This document shows positions 1 to 9,461 of a DNA stretch of 64,000 nucleotides, piece after piece; position 1 is the first letter of the stretch; every line of letters begins with the position of its first letter. The position numbers and the translations under genes were made by a program. Under the pieces are notes generated by a model, which made no database searches, had not been told where the DNA came from, and was given only the letters and a program-made list of their open reading frames with translations. This DNA comes from Microtetraspora sp. NBRC 13810 (lineage in GTDB: Bacteria; Actinomycetota; Actinomycetes; Streptosporangiales; Streptosporangiaceae), in the NCBI RefSeq assembly GCF_030268685.1, contig NZ_BSRQ01000002.1, forward strand, positions 124,001 through 188,000, written 5' to 3'.

Positions 1-25
1 ACCGGGCGCGCGATAAACGGACGAT

Positions 26-3000
26 ATGACCCCGCCGGAAGGCGGTTTCCTGACGTACGATCTCATCGTGGATCTCGGCGGAGACGACAATTCCAGGGCC
101 GCTTTCACGGTCCGGCTGGGCAGGGCGCTGATTCGCGAGGCCGAAGGGGGAGTTCGGCGGAATATCGGTCTCGCGGAATTGGCCGAGGAGTGCGCCGGGG
201 CCCCGGGGGAAGCAGCGCGGAGCGGGGAGCGTGACGGCGAAGGGGACGGCGGGCGGGCCTACGCGGTGGGGGCCGCGGCCCTGGCGGCGCGGGAGGTCTG
301 CGCCGATCCGCGGTCGCTGGACGGGCTCGGCGACGACGAGCGCGGGGCGATCCTTTTCCGTTTCACTTCCTACCTCGCTTATCTCTCGGCCAACGACGCC
401 GAGCATCTCGCCCCACGGCCGGTGACGATTTACCCGGAGGTGGTCACGCGATTCTCCGACGGGGCGAAAATGGCGTTGGCGTGGAAGGTCGCGGCGGCCG
501 TCATTCTGGAGACCGCGGGCCTTGAGGCTTATACCGCCGCCAAGGCGGTGGTGGAGGAGTATGTTGCGGGGCTGCCCGCGGAGGTCGCGGCGGTTTTCCG
601 GGAAACGGACGACCTGATCACCACCGGTCCCGCCCTGGCGGTGGGCCGGGCACTGCGGGACGAGGCCGAGCGGGGCCTGCGGCGCTATCCGAGCCTGGTG
701 GACCTGATCCAGGACTCCCTCGCCGAACTCGCCTCCCCCGAGCCGGACACCGCCCCTGAACCGGGCACCGGCCCTGAACCGGGCACCTCCCCCGAGCCGG
801 ACACCGAACCTGCGCCGGGCACCGGTCCTGAAGCGGATGCGGCGCCCAGGCCGGGTGACGGAGACGCGGCAGGCGACGAGGACGGGGCGTTTCTCGTGCG
901 GCTCGGCGGTGCGGCCATGCAGGCGGCGGGGATCTGCGCCCGGCCCGGCGACCTGGACCAGCTGCCGGAGGACGCGCGCTCGGACTCGCTGTACGGTTTC
1001 CTGGGCTTTCTCCAGTTCGTCCTGGAACACCGGCTCTGGCATCTCGCGCCGCAGCCGTTCACCGCCTATCGGGAGATCATCCCCCGGTTCGACGATCCCG
1101 AGCCGATGACCTACGCCTGCATCTGCGCGGCGGCCGTCGTCAGGGAGCGCGGCGAACTGGCGGAGTCGCTCGCCGTACTGCTCCTGGCCGAGGAGCACCT
1201 TGGCGCGCTGCCCGCCGAGCATGCCGCCACGGTCCACCTGCACGCCGCGAACACCCTGCGTGACCTGCGGCGTTTCGACGAGGCGGAGCGGCGCTACGCG
1301 AGTGCCGAGGAGGCGGCGGCCCGGCTCGGCGCGGAGGAGCGCGGTCCGCTGCTCGTGGAGATCGGGCACCAGCGGCACCGGCTGTCCACCTATGCCCGGC
1401 CCGCCGAGGACCTGCCGGGCGCCGGCACCGGTTTCGATCCCAACCCGTTCCTGCCCGGCTCGATCTTCAACGATCCGGGGCGCTGGCGGGAGCAGCCCTG
1501 GCAGTTGCTGACCCTGGCGCAGAACGCGGTGCGCGGCGAAGACCATTTCACCGCGCACCGGGCACTGGCCGAGTTGGCCGACGCCGCCGCACCGTCCGAC
1601 TACGACCTCCTGGCGGCCCTGCACCACGAGGTGGCCGAGCTGGCGCACCGGGTGGGCGCCTCGGCGCGGGTCGTGCGCTGGCACGGCTTCCTCTGCGTGT
1701 GCGCCACGATCCTGAGCGACAACCACCGCGAGCTGGGCATCCGGCTCTCCCGGCAGGCGGTCCGGCTCGCGGCGCACGACGACCACCTGTCCGCGTACAA
1801 CCTGGCGCTGTGGGCGCAGGCGGCCGACCGCGTCCCGCTCTACACGGCGGGCATCCTGGCCGACATCGCCTTCGTCCTCTACCGGAACGGCACCCTCGAC
1901 GCCGCCAGGAACCGCTTCGAGGCGTCGCTCGCCGCCGTGCCGGACGACGACCTCGTACGGGCGCAGCGGGACATGGTGGCCCTGCTGGTCGGTGAGGAGC
2001 CCATCGGCGCGGAGGAGCCGGCGCGGCGGCCGTCGCGGTCCGCGGCGACCGGGGCCGCCCGGCTGCGGGCCGCGGCCCGGCTGCTCACCGCGCCCGCCGA
2101 CGATCTCGACGCCTGGCAGGACCTGCTGCTCTACTCCAAGGGGTCGCTCCAGCCGTGGTCGCCGGCGTTGCACACCCTGGTCGAGTCGGTGCAACGGCTG
2201 CCGGAGGGCGGCGGGCCCGGCATCTTCGGCAACACGCCCGTCGACGGCGTGAAGGCCCGGGTGTTCCAGATCCTGTTCACCTCGGGGCTGCTCGGCCTGC
2301 TCGACCGGCACTGGAGCATCCCGCCGTGGGCGGGCGCGGCCTGGGCGCTGTCCGGCGACCCGTCGCAGGCCACCGCGCGCGAGGAGGTCGGCCTGGAGAT
2401 CGCCGTCTCGGCTCCCGCCGCCGAGCGGCCGTCCGCGGTGGTGAGCGACCCGGCGGACGCGCCCAACGTCACCGACGCCCAGCGGCGTGAGATCGCCGCG
2501 TGGGTCGATCGCCTCCTCGCCCTGACGTTCCTGCCCGAGCGGGCGTCCCGCGCCTTCGGCGGCGCCGCCGCCGCGGCCGGGGCGCGGAGCCGGGCCGCGG
2601 CGTTCGTCGCCGCACACGGGAACCGGCTGGCCTTCCGGCTGCGCGACCAGGCGACCGACCGGTACGAAGCCGAGAACGCCGAAGCGCTGCACCGGTTCCT
2701 GGACGCCCTCTCCCGGTTGCCGCCGCGGCTCAGGGACGCGGTGGGCGCCATCGAGTCCCTGCGGCAGGCCGCCGTCGAGGCGGGCCCGGTCCGCGACTTC
2801 CGCGCGATCGAAAACACCTGTCTGGCCGGCATGCCCGAGGACGACGCCCGTCCGCTTCGCGAGCTGTTCGCCTCCCGGGTCGGCGCGCGGCAGATCCTGC
2901 CCTCGCACGCGAAGAGGCTCGGGGACGAGGTGCGATCGTGGTTCACCGGCCCCGGCCAGGCCACCGTGGACCTCGTCCAGGGCACCGGCACCGCGCACTC

Positions 3001-3904
3001 GATCGCCTGCCGCACCGGAGCCGGGGTGACCGGGGCCGGGGTGACCGGGGTCGAGGTCGGGGTGACCGTCGGCGAGGTCGGGGTGTCGCGGGCGGCGGCG
3101 CAGGCCGCCGTGCGGCGGGTGCTGCTTCCCGCGCCCGCGCCGGACGAGGTCGGCCGGCTGGTCGGCGGCCTGCGCGCCGCCGCGGGCGGCGCGCGGGAGA
3201 TCGCCCTGCGGCCACGCCAGCCGTGGGAGCAGATCCCGGTGGAGAACATCCCCGACGGCAGCGGCCGTTCGCTCGCCCAGGACCACGTGGTGGTGCGGCG
3301 GTACGGCCGGCGTCCCCGGTTCGGCGTCGCCACCGCCCGGTTCCCCGACCGGGCCGAGGTCCTCGGTGACCCCATGGGCACGACGGACGCGGAGGGCCTT
3401 CCCGGCGCGCTCGACGAGGCGTACGGCGTCGCGGAGGCGTTCGGCGTCACCGCGGTCGTCCGGGACGGCGTCACCTGGGACCGGCTGCGCTACAGCGCCC
3501 GCGTCGCGGACCTGCTGTGGATCTCCACGCACTGCGAGCCGGTGCGCGACCTGGGCGGAGCCGCCGCGCTGCGGCTGCGGGACCGCTGGGTGCTGCCCGC
3601 GGAGCTCGCGGCGCTGGACGTCAACCCCGGGCTGGTGGTGGTGCTGACGGTGTGCGCGGGCGGGCGGGGCGTGCCGCTGGGCAACGTGAGCGAGCCGCCC
3701 ACGGCGACCGCCTTCCTCACCGCGGGCGCGGATCTCGTGATCTCCCCCATCCGGCCGATCAACGACGTCACCTGGGGCCCGCTCATCGTCACCGCGCTGC
3801 GGCGGACCCTGGCGGGCGAGGCGACGCCCGCGGAGCTGGTCCGCCTCCTCAACGCCTCGACGCCCGCCGCGGAGCCGTTCGCCCCCTGGGTGATGCACGC
3901 CTGA
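26..3904 (+). CDS. CHAT-domain caspase-like protease with duplicated N-terminal module
   Basis: A 1292-residue protein. The C-terminal ~250 residues look like a CHAT (caspase/separase-like) cysteine protease: the candidate catalytic His lies in the STHC context (H1169) and the Cys in LTVCAGG (C1210), the usual spacing between the two strands. The N-terminal half is helical. Residues ~85-205 and ~290-420 resemble one another (CADPRSLDGL/CARPGDLDQL; LAPRPVTIYPEVVTRF/LAPQPFTAYREIIPRF), an internal duplication split by a Pro/Glu/Gly/Thr-rich linker at ~240-285. TPR-like helices follow to ~residue 650. No signal peptide or membrane segment is seen, so it is probably cytosolic. The next gene, 53 bp downstream, encodes a small EACC1-like membrane protein, a pairing known from actinobacterial biological-conflict systems. 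The protease call is inferred from motifs; substrate and trigger are unknown. Confidence 0.72.
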   Translation: MTPPEGGFLTYDLIVDLGGDDNSRAAFTVRLGRALIREAEGGVRRNIGLAELAEECAGAPGEAARSGERDGEGDGGRAYAVGAAALAAREVCADPRSLDGLGDDERGAILFRFTSYLAYLSANDAEHLAPRPVTIYPEVVTRFSDGAKMALAWKVAAAVILETAGLEAYTAAKAVVEEYVAGLPAEVAAVFRETDDLITTGPALAVGRALRDEAERGLRRYPSLVDLIQDSLAELASPEPDTAPEPGTGPEPGTSPEPDTEPAPGTGPEADAAPRPGDGDAAGDEDGAFLVRLGGAAMQAAGICARPGDLDQLPEDARSDSLYGFLGFLQFVLEHRLWHLAPQPFTAYREIIPRFDDPEPMTYACICAAAVVRERGELAESLAVLLLAEEHLGALPAEHAATVHLHAANTLRDLRRFDEAERRYASAEEAAARLGAEERGPLLVEIGHQRHRLSTYARPAEDLPGAGTGFDPNPFLPGSIFNDPGRWREQPWQLLTLAQNAVRGEDHFTAHRALAELADAAAPSDYDLLAALHHEVAELAHRVGASARVVRWHGFLCVCATILSDNHRELGIRLSRQAVRLAAHDDHLSAYNLALWAQAADRVPLYTAGILADIAFVLYRNGTLDAARNRFEASLAAVPDDDLVRAQRDMVALLVGEEPIGAEEPARRPSRSAATGAARLRAAARLLTAPADDLDAWQDLLLYSKGSLQPWSPALHTLVESVQRLPEGGGPGIFGNTPVDGVKARVFQILFTSGLLGLLDRHWSIPPWAGAAWALSGDPSQATAREEVGLEIAVSAPAAERPSAVVSDPADAPNVTDAQRREIAAWVDRLLALTFLPERASRAFGGAAAAAGARSRAAAFVAAHGNRLAFRLRDQATDRYEAENAEALHRFLDALSRLPPRLRDAVGAIESLRQAAVEAGPVRDFRAIENTCLAGMPEDDARPLRELFASRVGARQILPSHAKRLGDEVRSWFTGPGQATVDLVQGTGTAHSIACRTGAGVTGAGVTGVEVGVTVGEVGVSRAAAQAAVRRVLLPAPAPDEVGRLVGGLRAAAGGAREIALRPRQPWEQIPVENIPDGSGRSLAQDHVVVRRYGRRPRFGVATARFPDRAEVLGDPMGTTDAEGLPGALDEAYGVAEAFGVTAVVRDGVTWDRLRYSARVADLLWISTHCEPVRDLGGAAALRLRDRWVLPAELAALDVNPGLVVVLTVCAGGRGVPLGNVSEPPTATAFLTAGADLVISPIRPINDVTWGPLIVTALRRTLAGEATPAELVRLLNASTPAAEPFAPWVMHA

Positions 3905-3957
3905 CACACCCCCGGCCGCGACCGGCGCGGCCGTACCGATCCGGATGAGGAGTCGCC

Positions 3958-4350
3958 ATGCGATACGAGGTGGAGAACAGCGGCCTGGCCCCGGAGGATC
4001 TGGCCGCGGTCGGAACGTTCGAGGAGGCGGGCGGGCCGACCGGCGAGCGCGGGATCGGCGCCGACCTGCTCGTCGCGATCGCCGGGGACGTCGCCGGCGG
4101 CGGGATCACCGCGGCGCTGGCCGGGATCTGGTTCGCCTGGCGGCGCCGCCGCGAGCGCGACCTGCGGGACGCGTCGGCGGCCACGGTACGGGTCGAGGTG
4201 GGCTTCGAGGACGGCGGGCGGTTCGAGACCGTCGTGGAACTGCGGGGGAACGGCGTCGAGGGCGTGCGCCGGTTCGAGCTGGAGACCGGGAAGGCGGCGG
4301 ACGGGAAAGAGGTCCGGCATGTCCGGGTCACTTTTCCCGAGGGGCAGTAG
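3958..4350 (+). CDS. Small EACC1-like effector-associated membrane protein
   Basis: A 130-residue protein with a GAGGAG ribosome site 8-13 bases before the ATG. Layout: a short N-terminal region, one glycine-rich hydrophobic segment at ~residues 36-62 ending in Trp-Phe-Ala-Trp and an Arg/Glu-rich stop-transfer run (RRRRER), then a charged C-terminal beta-type region of ~65 residues. This matches what I know of effector-associated constant component 1 (EACC1), small proteins encoded next to caspase, CHAT or trypsin-like effectors in actinomycete conflict systems. It directly follows the CHAT protease gene in the same direction, so co-transcription and membrane tethering or control of the protease are plausible. 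Family assignment rests on size, layout and context, not on a profile search. Confidence 0.55.
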   Translation: MRYEVENSGLAPEDLAAVGTFEEAGGPTGERGIGADLLVAIAGDVAGGGITAALAGIWFAWRRRRERDLRDASAATVRVEVGFEDGGRFETVVELRGNGVEGVRRFELETGKAADGKEVRHVRVTFPEGQ

Positions 4351-4772
4351 CGGCGGGCCGTCCCCACCGGGTCCGCGCGCGGGCCCGGTGCGGATTCGCC
4401 GCCGGGTCAAGGGTTAACCCTCTGGTGGGCGTCTCCCGCTTCCCCGACCATGGTCGTACTCCGAAGCCCCCGGACTTCGAGGAGGTGAACGGCCTGCCGC
4501 GACGGACCTGGAACTGAGTGCCCCGGTACGCAGGCGCGCGCCCAGGACCCTCCCCCTGGGCACGCGAACCCGGGATCCCTCCACCGGCTCGCCGATGCCG
4601 AGGACTCCGGCGCGCCGGACCAGGCGCCGGGGTCCTCGGCGCCCGTTCCGGCGCCGGGGTCCCCGGCGAACCCGTCCCAGGCCGCTCCCGCCCGTAGCCG
4701 CTCCCGCCCCAGGCCGTTCCCACCCGAAGCCCTTTCCGTCCGAGGCCGTTCCAGAGGAGGCGACACGCCGCG
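4351..4772. other. Gene-free stretch with degenerate GC-rich repeats
   Basis: About 420 bases without a convincing gene. The second half has imperfect repeats of the form CCGCTCCCGCCC/GGCCGTTCCCACC (about 4675-4755). These leave open reading frames on both strands made of Arg/Pro/Gly-rich shadow peptides. The promoter of the MFS gene at 4773 should lie here; a GGAGG ribosome site occurs at 4754-4760. Confidence 0.5.
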
Positions 4773-6011
4773 ATGAGCCGGAACGGCACCTTCCGCCAGG
4801 TGTTCTCCTCCCGCGAGTACCGCGCCCTGTGGACGGCCACGCTGCTGTCGGACGTCGGCGACCAGCTCGCCCGGGTCGCCGTCGCCGTGATCGCCTACGA
4901 GCGGACGTCGTCGGCCGCCGTGACGGCGGTCACCTACGCGCTCACCTTCGTCCCCGCGCTGATCGGCGGGCCGCTGCTCGGCGGGCTCGCCGACCGGTTC
5001 CCGCGCCGCGAGGTGATGTTCTGCTGCGACCTGGTCAGGGCGGTGCTGGCCGGGCTGATGGCGCTGCCAGGGACGCCGCTGGCCGTGCTGTGCGCGCTGC
5101 TGTTCGCCGTGCACCTGCTGGAGGCGCCGGTGCGGGCGTCCTACAGCGCCGTGCTGCCGCAGGTGCTGGACGGCGACGGATACGTCACCGGGCTGTCCGC
5201 GCTCCAGATGGCCTCGCAGGCGGTGCGGGTGCTCGGGTTCGCCGTGGGCGGGGTGGTCGCCGCCGTGTTCCGGCCGGAGAACGCCCTGCTCATGGACGCG
5301 GCCACCTTCCTCGCCGCCGCCCTGATCGTCCGCTTCGGCCTGACCGCCCGCCCGGCCCCCAGGCCACCTGTCCGCGCTCCCGCCCCCGGCACGCCGTCGT
5401 CTCCGGGCTCGCGAGGGGTGGCGACCGTGAGGATGATCGCCGGTGACCGGCGGCTCCGGCTGCTGGTCGCCTCGGCGTGGCTCGCCGGGTTCTACGTGAC
5501 CCCCCAGGCGCTCGCCCTGCCGTACGCCGCCGCCCTCGGGATGGGCGGCGCGGGAGCCGGGGTGCTGATGGCGGCGGGGCCGCTGGGGGCGCTGGCCGGC
5601 GTGCTCGTCCTCGGGCGCATGGTGCCCGCGCCGGCACGTCTCGCCCTGCTCGGGCCGCTGACGGTGCTGACCAGCGTGCCCCTGATCCTCGTCGCCACGG
5701 GCCCAGGACCGGCCGGATCGGTGGCGTTGCTGGCGCTGTCCGGACTCTGCTCCGCCTACCAGGTCACGGCGAACGCCGAGTTCGTCACCGGCGTACCCGA
5801 CCACCTGCGCGGCCGGGCCGTCGGACTGGCGGGGTCCGGCCTGATCGCCGCGCAGGGACTGGGCATGGCGGCCGGCGGCCTCCTGGCCGAGCTCACCGGC
5901 CCGGGTACGGCCATCACGACGGCCGGCGTGCTCGGCACCCTGGCCGCCCTCCCGCTGGCGACCGCCTGGCACACCCGCGTGCACAGCCTCCGCCGGCTGC
6001 GCCACGGCTGA
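4773..6011 (+). CDS. MFS exporter (12-TM, MFS_3/EntS-like)
   Basis: A 412-residue integral membrane protein with alternating hydrophobic segments for 10-12 helices and the MFS signature between helices 2 and 3 (GGLADRFPRREVM). The N-terminal SREYRALWTATLLSDVGDQ region is typical of the MFS_3/enterobactin-exporter-like group. It begins at ATG 4773, a few bases after a GGAGG site. It probably exports a small molecule by proton antiport; substrate unknown. It ends 6 bp from the convergent kinase gene. Nothing ties it to the CHAT pair except direction. Confidence 0.8.
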   Translation: MSRNGTFRQVFSSREYRALWTATLLSDVGDQLARVAVAVIAYERTSSAAVTAVTYALTFVPALIGGPLLGGLADRFPRREVMFCCDLVRAVLAGLMALPGTPLAVLCALLFAVHLLEAPVRASYSAVLPQVLDGDGYVTGLSALQMASQAVRVLGFAVGGVVAAVFRPENALLMDAATFLAAALIVRFGLTARPAPRPPVRAPAPGTPSSPGSRGVATVRMIAGDRRLRLLVASAWLAGFYVTPQALALPYAAALGMGGAGAGVLMAAGPLGALAGVLVLGRMVPAPARLALLGPLTVLTSVPLILVATGPGPAGSVALLALSGLCSAYQVTANAEFVTGVPDHLRGRAVGLAGSGLIAAQGLGMAAGGLLAELTGPGTAITTAGVLGTLAALPLATAWHTRVHSLRRLRHG

Positions 6012-6017
6012 CCCGGT

Positions 6018-7433
6018 TCACCCGTTCTCGATGGGCAGACCGTCGAAGAGCTGGACCGTGGGGATGTCGATGTCGGCTGTTTCCACCGTTGTCGGGACGT
6101 TGGTGAAGGAGTTGTAGAAGATGGCGGTCTCGCCTTTCCTCCAGCGTTTGTTGTGGAGGTTGGTGCACACGCAGCCCTCCTGGTCCGCGGCGGTGAGATG
6201 CCTGACGCCGTTGGTGGTGTCGATGAGCACGACGCCGTTGGTGCTGACGTCGTAAATGCCGTTTCTCGACTGGCCGAACACGTTGCCCGGTTCCCACACT
6301 CCGGCGGCGTCGACCGGCTGGTACACCGCCGACCATTTGACCGTCACGGTCTTGCCCGCGCGGCGTAACGAGTCGATCTGCACCTGGAGCGTCCAGCCGC
6401 TGCCGGACAGCACGTGCCGCGCCAGCGGGTCGCCGTCCGAGCCCTGGCCGGGCAGGCCGCCCGGCCGCAGCGCGATCAGCAGCACCGCGGCCGTCACCGC
6501 CACGGCGGCGAGGGCCGCGGCGACGGGGAGCCACCGCCGCCACCTCTTCGGCAGCGCGTCGGCGACCGTCCGCGCCACAGGCGGCTCGACCGCGGTCCAG
6601 GTACCGGCGACGGCCTCGATCGCGTCCTCGATCGCCGTCTCCTCCCGGCCGAGCAGCCGGTCCAGGAGTTGCTGCGCGGTGGGGCGCCGGGCGGGGTCCT
6701 TGTCCAGCGCGCGTTCCACGAGAGGGCGGAGCCCTTCGTCGAGGCCGTCCAGCCGTGGCGCGTTGTGCACGATCCGGTACAGCAGTTCGGGGGCGCCGCC
6801 GACGCCGAAGGGCGGTCTGCCGGTGCCCGCGTACGCGATCACGCCGGCCCAGGCGAAGACGTCGCTCGCGGCGGTCACCCGTCCCTCGGCGTGCTCGGGC
6901 GACATGTAGGCGGGAGTGCCGATCACGGACTGCGTGCCCAGGGTGCCGGCGAGCTGCGCGATGCCGAAGTCGATGACGCGGGGGCCGAGCGGGCTCAGCA
7001 GGATGTTGGACGGTTTCAGGTCGCGGTGCACCACGTCCGCCTGGTGGATGGCGGCGAGCGCGGCGGCCACGCCCACCGCGAGCGCTTCCAGGTTGGCCCC
7101 GGTCATCGGCCCCTGCGCCTCGACGACGGACGCCAGGTCGGGACCGTCGACGTACTCGGTCACGATGTACGCCTGCCCGTCGTCCACCCCGGCGTCGAGC
7201 ACCGGCGCGGTGCAGAAACGCGCCACCCGGCGAGCGGCCTCCGCCTCCTTTCCGAAACGCCGCCGGAAATCCGCGTCGGTCGCCACCTCCGGGCGCATCA
7301 CCTTCACCGCGACACGCCGCCCGGAAGGGTCGTTCGCGAGATACACCCTTCCCATGCCGCCCTCGCCCAGCCGCCTGACGAGGGCATAAGGGCCGATGGT
7401 TCGCACGGTCGTCGCGGTACGGTCAGCGTCCAT
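6018..7433 (-). CDS. Membrane Ser/Thr protein kinase (PknB-like)
   Basis: A 471-residue protein counted from the ATG at 7433 (MDADRTATT), where the kinase fold starts; a longer upstream frame exists but is low-complexity. Visible motifs: Gly-rich loop LGEGGMGRVYLA, VAVKVMRP with the ATP-binding Lys, catalytic loop VVHRDLKPSN, DFG in VIDFGIAQL, and GTPAYMSPEH. The catalytic domain covers residues ~12-270. A single transmembrane helix follows at ~310-335, and a ~135-residue extracellular domain with no PASTA repeats ends the protein. The extracellular part contains ETAIFYNSFTNVPT-like beta-rich sequence of unknown ligand specificity. It is convergent with the MFS gene. Confidence 0.9.
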   Translation of the reverse strand: MDADRTATTVRTIGPYALVRRLGEGGMGRVYLANDPSGRRVAVKVMRPEVATDADFRRRFGKEAEAARRVARFCTAPVLDAGVDDGQAYIVTEYVDGPDLASVVEAQGPMTGANLEALAVGVAAALAAIHQADVVHRDLKPSNILLSPLGPRVIDFGIAQLAGTLGTQSVIGTPAYMSPEHAEGRVTAASDVFAWAGVIAYAGTGRPPFGVGGAPELLYRIVHNAPRLDGLDEGLRPLVERALDKDPARRPTAQQLLDRLLGREETAIEDAIEAVAGTWTAVEPPVARTVADALPKRWRRWLPVAAALAAVAVTAAVLLIALRPGGLPGQGSDGDPLARHVLSGSGWTLQVQIDSLRRAGKTVTVKWSAVYQPVDAAGVWEPGNVFGQSRNGIYDVSTNGVVLIDTTNGVRHLTAADQEGCVCTNLHNKRWRKGETAIFYNSFTNVPTTVETADIDIPTVQLFDGLPIENG

Positions 7434-7545
7434 GACGGCCAGCCTTCCGGAACACCGGTCCACTGGCAATCGCCCTTTTGTCCGCCGGACGCGACCGCGC
7501 AGGACGGCCGGCCCGCTGCCGTCCCACTTCGCGCTCGGTCTCGCC

Positions 7546-8484
7546 CTACTCCGCCACGGTGAGCACGATCTTGCCCGTGGTGCGTCCCGTCTCGCCGAGC
7601 GCGTGCGCCTTGGCCGCCTGCTCCAGCGGCAGCACCGCGGCGATCTCGGGGCGCAGCCTGCCCGCCTGGGCCAGCGCGGCGATCGCCCGCATGGCGGCGT
7701 GGTCCGGCTCCACGAGCATGGACTCCGCCCGCACGCCCAGCTCCCGCGCCTGGTCATCGAGCCCTTCGGCCAGGTTGGACAGCACGAGCGACACCATGAC
7801 ACCGCCCTTGCGCAGGCAGCGCAGCGACCTCGGCCCGTAGTCGCCGCCCATCGTGTCGATCACCACGTCCACGTCCTTGACCACCTCGGCGAAGTCCACG
7901 CTCCGGTAGTCGACGAGTTCGTCCGCTCCCAGGCCGCGCAGGAAATCGTGCTTGGCCGCGCTCGCCGTACCGATGACGTGGGCGCCCCGCGCCTTGGCGA
8001 TCTGCACAGCGAGGTGGCCCACCCCGCCCGCGGCGGCGTGCACGAGCACCCGGTCGCCCGCGCCCGTCTCCGCCGTGTCCACCAGCGCCTGCCAGGCCGT
8101 CAGCGCGGCCAGCGGGAGCGCCGCGGCGTGGACGTGGTCGATCTCCGCGGGCTTGCGGGCGAATGTACGGGCGGGCGCGGCCACGTATTCGGCGAAGGCG
8201 CCATGACTGTGTGGATAACGCAGCATGCCGAACACCTCCTGGCCCGGCTTGTACAGCGTCGTCCCCACTCCCACGGCCTCGACGACGCCCGACACGTCCC
8301 ACCCGAGGACGAACGGCGGCCGGCCAAGCAAGCCGCCGGTGGCGCGGTGCTTCCAGTCGGTCGGGTTGACCCCGGCCGCGCGCACCCGCACCAGCACCTC
8401 GGTGGGACCGGGTGAGGGCCGCTCCGTCTCGATCTCCTTCAGCACCTCGGGGCCGCCGAGGACGTCCTGACTGATCGCGCGCAT
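7546..8484 (-). CDS. NADP-dependent zinc-free alcohol dehydrogenase / quinone oxidoreductase
   Basis: A 312-residue MDR-family oxidoreductase. I take the ATG at 8484 (MRAISQDVLGGPEVL) rather than an ATG 33 bases upstream, because family members begin at this motif. It has the GroES-like N-terminal domain (GVNPTDWKHR, GWDVSGVVEAVG) and the Rossmann motif AAAGGVGHLAVQIAK near residue 150. Cysteines of the structural zinc lobe are absent, as in quinone oxidoreductase-like enzymes. It would reduce or oxidise a small carbonyl compound with NADP(H) in the cytosol. It lies in the same direction as, and 72 bp downstream of, the NmrA-like gene. Confidence 0.85.
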   Translation of the reverse strand: MRAISQDVLGGPEVLKEIETERPSPGPTEVLVRVRAAGVNPTDWKHRATGGLLGRPPFVLGWDVSGVVEAVGVGTTLYKPGQEVFGMLRYPHSHGAFAEYVAAPARTFARKPAEIDHVHAAALPLAALTAWQALVDTAETGAGDRVLVHAAAGGVGHLAVQIAKARGAHVIGTASAAKHDFLRGLGADELVDYRSVDFAEVVKDVDVVIDTMGGDYGPRSLRCLRKGGVMVSLVLSNLAEGLDDQARELGVRAESMLVEPDHAAMRAIAALAQAGRLRPEIAAVLPLEQAAKAHALGETGRTTGKIVLTVAE

Positions 8485-8556
8485 CGTTGTTCTCGTCACA
8501 TCGCCAAGTATGGCCAAGCGCCGCCGGAGGCATGGAGATCGGCAGCCGTCCCCGGC

Positions 8557-9438
8557 CTACCTCTCCCGGGCCAGCAGGGCGCGGATCTCGGCGGCGCCGC
8601 CGTTCCTGAGCCAGGCGGGGAAGTCCAGGAGGCCGGGATGGCGTGCGCGCAGCGCCGCGATGTCGGCCCGCCACACTCCGCGCTCGTCGGCGAACAGCCG
8701 TTTCGCCTGCGCGCTCAGCCCGGCGCCGTAGTCGGCGACCTGCCGGTAGGTGATCTCGCGCCCGACGGCGCGGCTGATGAGCTCCACCGTCCGGCTGGGG
8801 GTCAGCTCGTCACCGGCGATCTCGATCGCCTGCCCGGCGTACTCCTCCGGGCGGGTGAAGGCGAGCCGGGCGAAGACGCCGATGTCGGTGACGGCGATGA
8901 GCTGCACCGGCGTCTCCGGGCCGAAGAGGTGCCTGAGCTCCCCGCCTGCGATCCCTCCCACGGGCAGCCCGGGAACGGTGTGGTTCTCCATGAAGCGGAC
9001 CGGCCGCAGGATCGTCGCGGGCAGGCCGAGCGCGTGGACGTACTCCTCGATCCGCCGTTTGCTCTCCCAGTACGGCAGGCCGCTCCCGCGCTCGGCGCCG
9101 CCCACGGAGGCGAACACGAAGTGCGAGACGCCGGCCGCCGCGGCCGCGTCGGCGAGGTTGCGTCCGCGCCGGATCTCGCGTTCCGTGTCCTCGTCGTCGG
9201 GGGTGACGCCGAAGATCCCGTGGCTCCCGGCCGCCGCCTCCGCGAGCGAGCGGGGATCGTCGAGGTCCCCGGCGCGCAGTTCGGCGCCCCGCGCGAGCCA
9301 CGCCCTGGCCGCCGGGGCGGCCGGGTCGCGGACGAGGGCGCGCACGGGCAGGCCGGCGGCCAGCAGCTGGGCGGCGGTGGCGCCACCTTGGCGGCCGGTG
9401 ACGCCGGTCACCAGAACGGGCTTGCGAACCGGGTTCAT
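8557..9438 (-). CDS. NmrA-family NAD(P)-binding protein
   Basis: A 293-residue atypical SDR. The N-terminus has the NmrA-type dinucleotide motif VTGVTGRQGGATAAQLL (residues ~10-27) and later VSHFVFASVGGAER and YWESKRRIEEYV, where Lys is kept in a modified YxxxK-like site. Such proteins act as NAD(P)H-quinone oxidoreductases (QorB-like) or redox sensors. Its 5' end faces the TetR gene at 9520. Both share an 81-bp promoter region holding two TetR-type palindromes, so it is very likely the main target of that repressor, probably with the downstream MDR oxidoreductase gene. Confidence 0.85.
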   Translation of the reverse strand: MNPVRKPVLVTGVTGRQGGATAAQLLAAGLPVRALVRDPAAPAARAWLARGAELRAGDLDDPRSLAEAAAGSHGIFGVTPDDEDTEREIRRGRNLADAAAAAGVSHFVFASVGGAERGSGLPYWESKRRIEEYVHALGLPATILRPVRFMENHTVPGLPVGGIAGGELRHLFGPETPVQLIAVTDIGVFARLAFTRPEEYAGQAIEIAGDELTPSRTVELISRAVGREITYRQVADYGAGLSAQAKRLFADERGVWRADIAALRARHPGLLDFPAWLRNGGAAEIRALLARER

Positions 9439-9461
9439 CGTCGGTCCCTTCCGGACTAAGA

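Noticed and set aside
2131-3474. 447-codon minus-strand frame inside the CHAT gene
   Set aside because: Ser/Arg/Thr-rich shadow frame with no recognisable domain; the + frame has coherent motifs.
7434-7802. N-terminal extension of the Ser/Thr kinase
   Set aside because: Extension is low-complexity and overlaps the upstream oxidoreductase gene; the kinase fold starts at ATG 7433.
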